From Candidatus Nanopelagicales bacterium (GTDB lineage Bacteria; Actinomycetota; Actinomycetes; S36-B12; UBA10799): a DNA stretch of 5,997 bases. Under the pieces are notes generated by a model. The model made no database searches. It worked only from the letters and a program-made list of their open reading frames with translations, and was not told where the DNA came from. The first letter of the stretch is position 1. The number at the start of each line of letters is the position of its first letter. The DNA lies in the NCBI GenBank assembly GCA_030699055.1, contig JAUYKX010000275.1, positions 1 through 5,997 of the forward strand, read 5' to 3'. The position numbers and the translations under genes are program-made. This document shows positions 1-5,952 of this stretch, piece after piece.

Positions 1-552
1 GCCGCCGGCACCCTGGCCGCCGAAACACTGCGGGTGGGATCGGTATCAGAGCAACACTCGGACAAGGTCCCCGAGGGCCGGATCACAAAAATGGACCCAG
101 CACCAGGGACGCGGGTCAAACGCGAAACACCAATCGACATCGTGGTCTCCAAGGGGCCGGCCCCGGTGGCCATGCCGAAGGTGGCCGGGCTGTCGACGGC
201 CAAAGCGACCAAGGCCCTGGACGCGGCCGGCCTGCTGATCAACCGAACGGAGGAATACTCCGACTCGGTGCCCGCCGACACAGTCATTCGTTCCACCCCA
301 ACCACCGGCACCATGATCCACCGTCAGGACACCGTGGCCATCGTGGTTTCCAAGGGCCCTCCCCCCGTTCCGGTCCCTGATGTCGTCCGGCTCGGCACGG
401 CCGAAGCCAAGGCCAAGCTGCAGGCGGCCGGGTTCCACGTGGTCGTGCGCAATCAACTCCCGGTGGTCATGTTCAACCGGGTCTACTCCCAGTACCCCGG
501 GGGTGGTTCCCAAGCTCCCCGCGGTTCAACGATCACCATCAATATCGTTTGA
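1..552 (+). CDS. PASTA-repeat C-terminus of a membrane Ser/Thr protein kinase (5' end outside window)
   Basis: The frame is open from base 1, so the gene begins before the window and 183 residues are visible. They form three tandem PASTA units: about residues 1-53 (first unit, start cut off), 54-120 and 121-183. The first two end in the typical IVVSKGP motif, and units two and three open with a P-x-V segment followed by a T-A-x-A-x-x-x-L-x-x-A-G helix. PASTA repeats sit outside the membrane on PknB-type kinases, where they bind muropeptides or lipid II, and also on some class A PBPs. The protein stops right after the last repeat with no tail. No kinase domain is visible, so the kinase call rests on the repeats and on context: a class II DAHP synthase follows convergently, as pknL is followed by aroG in M. 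tuberculosis, although mycobacterial PknL itself lacks PASTA repeats. A PASTA-bearing PBP is the main alternative. Confidence 0.88.
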   Translation, partial: AAGTLAAETLRVGSVSEQHSDKVPEGRITKMDPAPGTRVKRETPIDIVVSKGPAPVAMPKVAGLSTAKATKALDAAGLLINRTEEYSDSVPADTVIRSTPTTGTMIHRQDTVAIVVSKGPPPVPVPDVVRLGTAEAKAKLQAAGFHVVVRNQLPVVMFNRVYSQYPGGGSQAPRGSTITINIV

Positions 553-571
553 TCTTGGGAGGGGTTTGATC
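547..571. repeat. 8-bp direct repeat spanning the convergent gene ends
   Basis: GTTTGATC occurs at 547-554 and again at 564-571, separated by nine bases. The first copy contains the TGA stop of the PASTA protein. The second overlaps two bases of the aroG stop codon read on the other strand. Only 17 bases separate the two genes and no hairpin with a T-run is seen there. The repeat may be chance or the trace of a small duplication. Confidence 0.4.
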
Positions 572-1892
572 ACGACAGCATCTGCGAGACGAGGAACGCC
601 AACTCCAGAGACTGCTCGCGGTTCAACCGGGGATCACACGCCGTCTCGTACCGTTCCGGCAGATGCACTTCCTCGATACCGACGGCGCCACCAAGGCACT
701 CGGTAACGTCATCACCGGTCAACTCGATGTGTATTCCGCCAGGATTGCTGCCAATGTCACGATGCAGTTGGAAGAACTTCCGAACCTCCCCGACGATGTC
801 GTCGAACAATCGCGTCTTGTGCCCGGCGGCTACTGTCCTGGTATTGCCGTGCATCGGATCGCAGACCCACACCACCTGATGGCCCCCGGCACGGACCTTT
901 TCCACCAGCGGAGGGAGTCGATCCTCGATTCGGTCCACCCCCATCCTGGTGATCAGCGTCAGTCGGCCCGGCTTGCGGTCCGGATCCAGTAGTTCCACCA
1001 GGGCAGCTGCGTCTTCGGGCCGGGCGTCGGGGCCCAGCTTGATTCCGATCGGGTTGGAGATGCGCCCCGCGAACTGCACGTGTGCACCCCCCGGGTCGCG
1101 GGTCCGCTCACCGATCCACAGGAAGTGACCGGATACCGAGTACGGCCGACCTGTACGCGAATCGATCCGGACCAGCGGTTGTTCGTAGTCGAGCACCAAT
1201 GCCTCATGGGCCGCGTACAGATCGACCCGCCGGAACTCCTCGGGATCCACCCCGCACGCATGCATGAACGCCAGTGCCCGATCGATCTCCCCCGCGACCT
1301 GCTCGTAACGCTCCCCCGCCGTGCTGTCGCGCACGAAGTCCTGATTCCAGGCATGCACCTGACGCAGGTCGGCGTATCCCCCTTGGGTGAACGCACGAAC
1401 CAGGTTGAGCGTCGCACTCGACGCGTGATAGGCCGCCACCAGCCTCTCCGGATCGAGCCGCCGGGACTCGGCATCAAAATCCATGCCGTTCACGCCGTCA
1501 CCGAAATAGGACGGCAGGGTCACGCCCGAGCGAGTCTCCAAAGCCGAACTTCTCGGCTTGAAGTACTGCCCCGCCAAGCGACCGATCTTGACCACTGGCA
1601 CCTGAGCGCCATAAGTCAGAACGACCGCCATTTGAAGGACGGTCTTCAGCCGAGCCCGAATCGAGTCCGCGGTATTGGCCGCGTAGGTCTCAGCACAATC
1701 GCCACCCATCAGCACGAAAGCATTTCCGACAGCGACCTCCGCCAACCTCTCGGTCAACTGATCACACTCGCCGGCGAAAACCAACGGTGGCAACTTCGAC
1801 AACCGGCTCCGAACCTCGGCCAGAGCCGCCGGGTCAGACCATTCGGGTTGCTGGGCTGCGGGAAGTTGGGGCCAATCGATCGAATTGCTCAC
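570..1892 (-). CDS. aroG: Class II 3-deoxy-D-arabino-heptulosonate 7-phosphate (DAHP) synthase
   Basis: This 440-residue cytoplasmic enzyme condenses phosphoenolpyruvate with erythrose-4-phosphate, the first step of aromatic amino acid synthesis. Using my recalled M. tuberculosis AroG sequence, a constant offset of 21 matches the active site. The metal ligands are Cys66 (in GGDCAE), His348 (in DPMHGNT), Glu390 (in IHIE) and Asp420 (in ETACD). The substrate residues Arg105, Lys112, Glu262-Arg263, Lys285 and Arg316 are present too. The sequence aligns through the C-terminus, but the N-terminus is about 22 residues shorter than the mycobacterial enzyme, as I recall for the Streptomyces form. The start is GTG at 1892. 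It is supported by a four-base GTGA overlap with the upstream reading frame and by the PAAQQPEW segment at residues 11-18, which matches the family. A purine-rich stretch lies about 17 bases upstream, rather far for a ribosome site, so coupling may help initiation. The gene is intact. Confidence 0.97.
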   Translation of the reverse strand: MSNSIDWPQLPAAQQPEWSDPAALAEVRSRLSKLPPLVFAGECDQLTERLAEVAVGNAFVLMGGDCAETYAANTADSIRARLKTVLQMAVVLTYGAQVPVVKIGRLAGQYFKPRSSALETRSGVTLPSYFGDGVNGMDFDAESRRLDPERLVAAYHASSATLNLVRAFTQGGYADLRQVHAWNQDFVRDSTAGERYEQVAGEIDRALAFMHACGVDPEEFRRVDLYAAHEALVLDYEQPLVRIDSRTGRPYSVSGHFLWIGERTRDPGGAHVQFAGRISNPIGIKLGPDARPEDAAALVELLDPDRKPGRLTLITRMGVDRIEDRLPPLVEKVRAGGHQVVWVCDPMHGNTRTVAAGHKTRLFDDIVGEVRKFFQLHRDIGSNPGGIHIELTGDDVTECLGGAVGIEEVHLPERYETACDPRLNREQSLELAFLVSQMLS

Positions 1893-2272
1893 CCCGGAAG
1901 GGTAACGCTTCCGCCCTCCGGCTCGTTCCGGCGATCTCTCGCGGCCATCGACGCGAAAAGAGCCTGTTCAACCGACTTGCGCGGATACTTCCAGAGCACC
2001 AGGACCAATACGATCAACATCATGAAGTGGCCGAGCAGGTAAGCCAGTCCCTTGCCTTGGGTGAACGCGGCGGCAGCGACCTCGATCAATTCCGAAGCCT
2101 GAGCCTCGGGGAAACCTTGGGCGACCTGCTCAGCCCCTTGAAACGAGCTGACGATCCGCTTGGCCATCTCGTCGCTCAATTGGCTCGCCTCGGCCGGTGG
2201 CAGGTGGGCAAACGCTTTCCGCAGGTCACTTGCGTAGACGACGGCCAGCCCGCTCCCCATTACCGCCTGCAT
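1889..2272 (-). CDS. Residual 127-codon frame: C-terminal end of the broken MFS transporter
   Basis: This is the longest piece of the transporter that could still be translated, starting with ATG at 2272 or 2260. It holds the end of one helix (residues 1-14), a soluble loop of about 65 residues, one strongly hydrophobic helix near residues 80-95 (the run MMLIVLVLVLW), and a positively charged tail. The loop, with E-Q-V-A and A-A-A-A-F-T-x-G, resembles the last extracytoplasmic loop of DHA2 transporters, so it is a fragment and not an independent small membrane protein. No strong ribosome site precedes the ATG. Its TGA stop shares four bases (GTGA, 1889-1892) with the aroG start, so ribosomes ending here could re-initiate on aroG. 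That gives a possible reason why this frame stayed open. An automatic pipeline would probably call it a hypothetical protein. Confidence 0.4.
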   Translation of the reverse strand: MQAVMGSGLAVVYASDLRKAFAHLPPAEASQLSDEMAKRIVSSFQGAEQVAQGFPEAQASELIEVAAAAFTQGKGLAYLLGHFMMLIVLVLVLWKYPRKSVEQALFASMAARDRRNEPEGGSVTLPG

Positions 2273-2689
2273 GATGGCCCGCCGAAATCGCGGGTCAGAT
2301 CCGTGAAAGCCGAACCCATGCCGGCCCGGACAACCGGAAGTGAGGCCATCAGGCTGGTGCTGGACGTAGTGGCGGCTAGCCCGGCCCCGTGCCGATCAAG
2401 GCGTAGGAGACCAGGATGGCGATAGGGCCGGCATCCGCTGAATGGTGACGATGAGCAACACGATCGCCACGACAGACAGCACTCCCCCGAAATGATCAAC
2501 TGACGCCCATTCTTCACCCGCGTGCCTGGGTCGTAGCACCATCCCCGCCAGGAACACGGCAACGGCCAAGGGTGCGGTCATCAAGAACACCGAACCCCAC
2601 CAGAACTGGGCCGGCAACAGGCCTCCCACCAGGCCGCCGAGAGCGGCTGCCGTGCCAGGTATCCATGCCAGGTGTCCGTGTCGGGTTTG
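1889..2689 (-). pseudogene. Decayed DHA2-type MFS efflux transporter
   Basis: Pieces of a 14-TM drug/H+ antiporter are spread over several frames. From the 5' end, 2689 to about 2440 encodes a glycine-rich helix, then FWWGSVFL and VDHFGGVLSV, matching roughly TM5 to the start of TM7. At about 2430-2445 the homology jumps by change of frame to ADAGPIAILVSYALIGTG (near TM11), so roughly TM7-TM10 is missing. A missing base in the G-run at 2385-2388 shifts into AGLAATTSSTSLM, then GMGSAFTDLTRDFGG. A second missing base in the G-run at 2278-2280 leads into AIMQAVMGSGLAVVYAS, a long extracytoplasmic loop, a last membrane helix and a short tail ending at 1889. Adding one G at each run restores the family sequence across both joints. 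The front of the gene is lost: the frame stops at 2690, just before glpK. The family assignment comes from these diagnostic motifs, and the substrate is unknown. Confidence 0.85.
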
Positions 2690-2717
2690 TCAACAAAAAC
2701 GATCCCGCTCGGATAAG
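2687..2717 (+). promoter_or_regulatory. Candidate sigma-70-like promoter for glpK
   Basis: TTGTCA at 2687-2692 resembles a -35 box, and GATAAG at 2712-2717 is a partial -10 match with a long 19-base spacer. This is the only A/T-richer patch (TTTGTCAACAAAAACG) between the transporter remnant and glpK. If used, the transcript would begin within a few bases of the ATG and lose most of the ribosome site, so the -10 assignment in particular is doubtful. Confidence 0.2.
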
Positions 2718-2718
2718 G
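2715..2718 (+). promoter_or_regulatory. Ribosome binding site that sets the glpK start
   Basis: AAGG within GGATAAGG lies nine bases before the ATG at 2728. This favours that ATG over the GTG at 2572, which would add 52 residues with no family resemblance. Confidence 0.55.
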
Positions 2719-2727
2719 TCCACCAAC

Positions 2728-4215
2728 ATGGCGATCCTGGCAATCGACGCCGGAACCACCGGCGTCACCGCACTGATGGTGTCCGAAGATGCGAGGGTCC
2801 TCGGGCGGGCCTCGACCGAGTTTCCTCAGCACTTTCCCGAATCCGGTTGGGTCGAACACGACCCGGCGGAAATCTGGTCGGCAACCCTGTCCTCCGTCTC
2901 GAAGTTGCTTGGTGCAACAACTCCTCGGCACGGCCTACCCACTGCGCTCGGGATCACCGACCAGCGAGAAACGATCGCTCTTTGGGATCGTCAAACCCTT
3001 CAGTCCCCTCGGCGCGCCATCGTGTGGCAGGACCGTCGCACCGCCTACATCTGCGACACCTACCGGGCCGAGGGACATGAGGACCGGATCTCCCAAATGA
3101 CCGGATTGCGTCTGGATCCCTATTTTTCCGCGACCAAGCTTCACTGGATCAAACGCAACGATCGTGAGGTTTGGGCTGGTGTCGAGGCGGGTCGGACCGC
3201 GATCGGAACCATCGACTCGTACCTGATCGCTCGCCTGACATCCGGGCAACTACACGTGACCGACGCTTCGAATGCCTCGCGCACGCTGCTCTACGACATC
3301 AATACCGGCCAATGGAGTTCCGACCTGTGCGAACTTTTTGGTGTTCCGATGTCGGCCCTGCCCACGGTGGTGCCTTCCTACGGACCGATCGGGCACACCG
3401 ACCCCGATGCTTTTCTGGGCTTGTCCATCCCGATCGCCGGCATCGCCGGTGATCAGCAAGCGGCTCTGTTCGGCCAGGCCTGTTTCGAGCCCGGTTCGAG
3501 CAAATGCACTTACGGCACCGGGTCGTTCGTCCTGGTCAACACCGGCACGGAGATCATTCGCTCCGATGCTGGCCTGCTGAGCACAGTTGCGTGGCAGCAT
3601 CCCGGAGGCAAGATCGATTACGCTCTGGAAGGGGCGATCTTCGTCACCGGTGCTGCCGTCCAATGGCTGCGGGACGGATTGCAGATCATCGCGACGGCCG
3701 CCGAATCGGAGACCCTGGCCTCCAGCGTGCCGGACTCCGACGGCGTCGTCTTCGTCCCCGCTCTGACCGGTCTGGGAGCTCCGGATTGGGATCCGACCGC
3801 CCGCGGCGCCCTGCTGGGCCTCAGCCGCGGCACGACTCGGGCCCACATCGCCCGCGCCACCCTGGACGCGATCGCCTTCGAGGTCCGAGACGTCATCGAC
3901 GTTATGGCGGACGAGGCGGGCATCGACCTGTCCAGTCTCTCGGTCGACGGAGGCGCCGCCGCCAACAGGTTGTTGTGTCAATTGCAGGCCGATCAGCTGC
4001 AGGTCCCGGTTGTTCGCTCCGAAGTGCTGGAAACCACGGGACTGGGAGCCGCGTTCCTCGCCGGGCTCGGCACGGGCGTCTGGTCCAGTCTGGGCGAATT
4101 GGCCAACACCCGCCGCTCAGACGCCACATTCCTCCCGAGAGACCGAGACGAATCAGAGCATGCCCGTTGGCGTCAGGCCGTCACCAGGTCCAGGGGTTGG
4201 TCCACTCTGGGCTGA
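2728..4215 (+). CDS. glpK: Glycerol kinase (FGGY family)
   Basis: This 495-residue cytoplasmic enzyme phosphorylates glycerol with ATP to sn-glycerol-3-phosphate, and the length is normal. It opens with the phosphate-binding loop AIDAGTTG (residues 5-12). With an offset of 3 from E. coli GlpK numbering, all glycerol-contacting residues are present: Arg80-Glu81 (TDQRET), Trp100 (IVWQDRRT), Tyr132 (DPYFSATK), Asp242 (AGDQQAALFG) and Phe267 (YGTGSF). FGGY signature 1 is at residues 132-144 and signature 2 at about 360-380, and the second nucleotide-binding loop VDGGAAANRL is near 406-415. These residues favour glycerol over the sugars used by related kinases. Known control points look absent: Ser233 replaces the FBP-site Arg236 of E. 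coli, and Ala228 occupies the place of the HPr-phosphorylated His of enterococcal GlpK. The gene stands alone, with no glpF or glpD in view, and converges on plsC with a 21-base gap. Confidence 0.96.
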   Translation: MAILAIDAGTTGVTALMVSEDARVLGRASTEFPQHFPESGWVEHDPAEIWSATLSSVSKLLGATTPRHGLPTALGITDQRETIALWDRQTLQSPRRAIVWQDRRTAYICDTYRAEGHEDRISQMTGLRLDPYFSATKLHWIKRNDREVWAGVEAGRTAIGTIDSYLIARLTSGQLHVTDASNASRTLLYDINTGQWSSDLCELFGVPMSALPTVVPSYGPIGHTDPDAFLGLSIPIAGIAGDQQAALFGQACFEPGSSKCTYGTGSFVLVNTGTEIIRSDAGLLSTVAWQHPGGKIDYALEGAIFVTGAAVQWLRDGLQIIATAAESETLASSVPDSDGVVFVPALTGLGAPDWDPTARGALLGLSRGTTRAHIARATLDAIAFEVRDVIDVMADEAGIDLSSLSVDGGAAANRLLCQLQADQLQVPVVRSEVLETTGLGAAFLAGLGTGVWSSLGELANTRRSDATFLPRDRDESEHARWRQAVTRSRGWSTLG

Positions 4216-4236
4216 TGCCAGACGGTTCCGGTCCGT

Positions 4237-4938
4237 TCAGCCCGAATCGGCCGCGACTCGATCGGCCAACTGGCGCCGCGCCTTGCCTGCGTACATGTCG
4301 CAGTACTCCTGGCCGCTGAGTTCCATGATCTCGTACATGATCTCGTCGGTGACCGACCGCAGCACGAACCGATCACCGCCCATCCCCTCGTAACGGGAGA
4401 AGTCCAAACGGGGACCGAACTCAATGGTCATCCGGCCCAAACGAGGCACCAGCTTTCCGGCCGGCTGCAACTCACGAAGCCCTTTGATCCCGACCGGGAT
4501 GACCGGGACCCCGGTCATCAGCGCCATCCGGGCGACACCCGTGTGCCCCCGATAGAGCTTGCCGTCCGGCGAGCGGGTTCCTTCCGGGTAGATCCCAAGC
4601 AAGTTCCCCTCACCGAGCACCTTGGTACCCGTCGCGAGGGCTGCTTCGCTCGCGTTACCGCCCGACCGGTCGATCGGGACCTGCCCCAAAGCTCGGAATA
4701 CAAGAGCCATGAACCAGCCCTTGATTCCCGGCGTATAGAAATACTCGTCCTTTGCCAAGTATGTGATCTTCTGTCGAACGACCAGCGGCACGAACACCGA
4801 ATCGAAGAAAGTGTTGTGGTTCACCGCAATGATCGCCGGACCCTTCGGCGGGACATGTTCCAACCCGACCACCGTCGGCCGGTACAAAAGGCGCAGCAAC
4901 GGGCCAACCAGCACGAACTTCATCAGCCAGTACAGCAC
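4237..4938 (-). CDS. plsC: 1-acyl-sn-glycerol-3-phosphate acyltransferase (PlsC/LPLAT family)
   Basis: This 233-residue membrane-associated enzyme is predicted to acylate lysophosphatidate to phosphatidate, the precursor of phospholipids. The catalytic HX4D box is NHNTFFD (residues 40-46), and the phosphate-binding YPEGTRSPDG is at 117-126. Further conserved parts are GQVPIDR (85-91), LYRGHTGVARMAL (128-140) and VPVIPVGI (144-151). The N-terminal hydrophobic stretch (residues 1-19) probably anchors it to the inner leaflet. The tail ELSGQEYCDMYA resembles that of M. tuberculosis Rv2182c, the closest match I recognise. I chose GTG at 4938 over ATG at 4923 because it gives the family-typical LYWLMKFVLVGPLLR start and has GGGAAGG eight bases upstream. 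The gene is intact and ends 21 bases from glpK. Acyl specificity and sn-1 versus sn-2 preference cannot be read from the sequence. Confidence 0.93.
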   Translation of the reverse strand: MLYWLMKFVLVGPLLRLLYRPTVVGLEHVPPKGPAIIAVNHNTFFDSVFVPLVVRQKITYLAKDEYFYTPGIKGWFMALVFRALGQVPIDRSGGNASEAALATGTKVLGEGNLLGIYPEGTRSPDGKLYRGHTGVARMALMTGVPVIPVGIKGLRELQPAGKLVPRLGRMTIEFGPRLDFSRYEGMGGDRFVLRSVTDEIMYEIMELSGQEYCDMYAGKARRQLADRVAADSG

Positions 4939-4946
4939 CCGACGAG

Positions 4947-4953
4947 CCTTCCC
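4947..4953 (-). promoter_or_regulatory. Ribosome binding site supporting the plsC GTG start
   Basis: On the - strand GGGAAGG ends eight bases before the GTG at 4938, while the alternative ATG at 4923 has no comparable site close upstream. Confidence 0.6.
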
Positions 4954-5030
4954 ATCGACCCACGCCCCGCCCTTCTGGCGCGACCCTCACAAGGAGAACC
5001 CTAACGACCTTGCCGGCAATTAGGTACGGC

Positions 5031-5054
5031 GTGTGTCAGGCAACTGCCACGCAC
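5031..5054. repeat. Imperfect inverted repeat, possible operator
   Basis: GTGTGT (5031-5036) pairs with ACGCAC (5049-5054) with one G-T pair, and an inner GGCA/TGCC pair (5039-5042 and 5045-5048) is separated by two bases. CA at 5037-5038 is unpaired. It lies about 95 bases upstream of plsC and 135 upstream of the hydrolase gene, a place where a dyad could be a protein-binding site. The tight centre makes it a poor RNA hairpin. Confidence 0.3.
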
Positions 5055-5120
5055 AGGAGGCGGCTGCCCAACCCGGCCGTCCGCTGAGCTAGCCTGACCC
5101 GTACACCGCCCTGCGCCGCT

Positions 5121-5137
5121 CGGGGACTAGCTCCCCG
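5121..5137. repeat. Short perfect hairpin in the hydrolase leader region
   Basis: CGGGGA (5121-5126) and TCCCCG (5132-5137) form a six-pair G/C-rich stem around the five-base loop CTAGC. It ends 50 bases before the hydrolase ATG. No T-run follows (GCTTTGG), so it is not a standard intrinsic terminator. It could be a leader-RNA hairpin or chance in GC-rich DNA. Confidence 0.35.
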
Positions 5138-5176
5138 GCTTTGGCTCGCGGAATCTGAAAACTCTGAACACACTGC

Positions 5177-5182
5177 GGGGAG
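5177..5182 (+). promoter_or_regulatory. Strong ribosome binding site of the hydrolase gene
   Basis: GGGGAG lies five bases before the ATG at 5188, the only well-placed strong site in the window, which fixes the start. Confidence 0.7.
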
Positions 5183-5187
5183 ATCTG

Positions 5188-5952
5188 ATGCCACTTCAGC
5201 CGTACGCGAAGCCACATTCCCACGACGGGAATCAGACGGGCGTCATCGTCTGTCACGGGTTCACCGGATCGCCAAAGTCGGTCCGCCCATGGGCCGAGTA
5301 TTTGTCGAGCCACGGGTTGACCGTTCGGGCTCCCCGACTGCCGGGTCACGGCACCCGGTGGCAGGATATGAACGTCACCACCTGGGAAGACTGGTACGCC
5401 GAGGTGGAGCGTACGTTCCGAGAACTGCGAGACCGTTGCGAAACCGTTTTCGCCTGTGGCCTCTCGATGGGGGGCACGCTGTCGCTGCGCTTGGCCGAGG
5501 AGAATGGCGACGAATTGACCGGCCTGGTGCTGGTGAATCCCGCCGTTCACAGCGAGCGACCGGATCGGTTCCTGCTACCCATCCTCAAGCACGTGATCCC
5601 GGCTTTTCCGGGCATCTGCAACGACATCAAGAAACCCGGACAGGACGAGGGCGCCTACCCCAAACTCCCGCTTCGCGCGGCGGCTTCCCTGATGGATCTG
5701 TGGGGGAAAGTACGGGGGGACATCACCAAGGTCAACCAGCCGACACTACTGTTTCGCAGCGTTGACGATCATGTGGTCGAGCCGTCCAACGCAGCCTGGA
5801 TCCTGGCCAACATCTCCAGCCCCGAGGTGCAGGAAGTCGTGCTGACCGATAGCTACCATGTCGCGACTTTGGACAACGACGCTGAAACGATCTTCACGGG
5901 TAGCCTGGAATTCATCAACCGGGTGTCGGGCCAGTCGGCGACCGAGGGCTGA
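5188..5952 (+). CDS. Alpha/beta hydrolase, Est30-like carboxylesterase / monoacylglycerol lipase type
   Basis: This 254-residue protein has no signal peptide, so it is probably cytoplasmic, and is predicted to hydrolyse carboxyl esters. The oxyanion-hole motif is HGFTGSP (residues 23-29). The nucleophile elbow is GLSMGG (91-96) with Ser93, the acid is Asp193 in RSVDDHVV, and the base is His224 in DSYHVATLD. From memory these line up almost residue for residue with the triad Ser94-Asp193-His223 of Geobacillus stearothermophilus Est30, and the lengths are close (254 versus 247). The conserved PRLPGHGT loop is at 49-56, and a cap segment with many hydrophobic residues lies at about 120-175. The gene is divergent from plsC. 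Its position beside a phospholipid acyltransferase hints at work on glycerolipids or their breakdown products, but the natural substrate cannot be told. No terminator is visible after the stop. Confidence 0.92.
   Translation: MPLQPYAKPHSHDGNQTGVIVCHGFTGSPKSVRPWAEYLSSHGLTVRAPRLPGHGTRWQDMNVTTWEDWYAEVERTFRELRDRCETVFACGLSMGGTLSLRLAEENGDELTGLVLVNPAVHSERPDRFLLPILKHVIPAFPGICNDIKKPGQDEGAYPKLPLRAAASLMDLWGKVRGDITKVNQPTLLFRSVDDHVVEPSNAAWILANISSPEVQEVVLTDSYHVATLDNDAETIFTGSLEFINRVSGQSATEG

Larger units (their letters stand above)
4939..5187. other. Divergent intergenic region between plsC and the hydrolase gene
   Basis: These 249 bases must hold the promoters of both divergent genes. Two inverted repeats stand out and are listed separately. 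TAGCCT at 5090-5095 fits the loose actinobacterial -10 pattern TANNNT pointing to the hydrolase gene, but no clear -35 lies 16-19 bases before it. On the plsC side I see no convincing -35/-10 pair. I found no tRNA or riboswitch fold and no credible small coding frame here. Confidence 0.5.

Noticed and set aside
34..552. A complete 172-residue PASTA protein starting at GTG 34
   Set aside because: The frame is open to base 1 and the sequence before base 34 belongs to the same PASTA unit, so the gene starts upstream of the window.
1080..2042. A 320-codon open frame on the + strand, antisense to most of aroG
   Set aside because: It mirrors the codon pattern of aroG on the other strand, has low-complexity composition rich in Arg, Pro and His, and shows no family motif. 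Long antisense frames are expected in GC-rich DNA.
2572..2727. A 52-codon N-terminal extension of glpK starting at GTG 2572
   Set aside because: The extension does not resemble any glycerol kinase, overlaps the transporter remnant in antisense, and the ATG at 2728 has the family-typical MAILAIDAGTTG start with a ribosome site.
3250..3981. A 243-codon - strand frame antisense to glpK
   Set aside because: It has no recognisable domain, and its composition is that of an antisense shadow.
4206..4222. TCTGG/CCAGA five-pair stem over the glpK stop, as a terminator
   Set aside because: The stem is short and has no T-run on either strand, so it is too weak to call a terminator.
3504..4319. A 271-codon + strand frame inside glpK and plsC
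   Set aside because: It is an Arg-rich shifted shadow of glpK, which is itself intact with all catalytic motifs.
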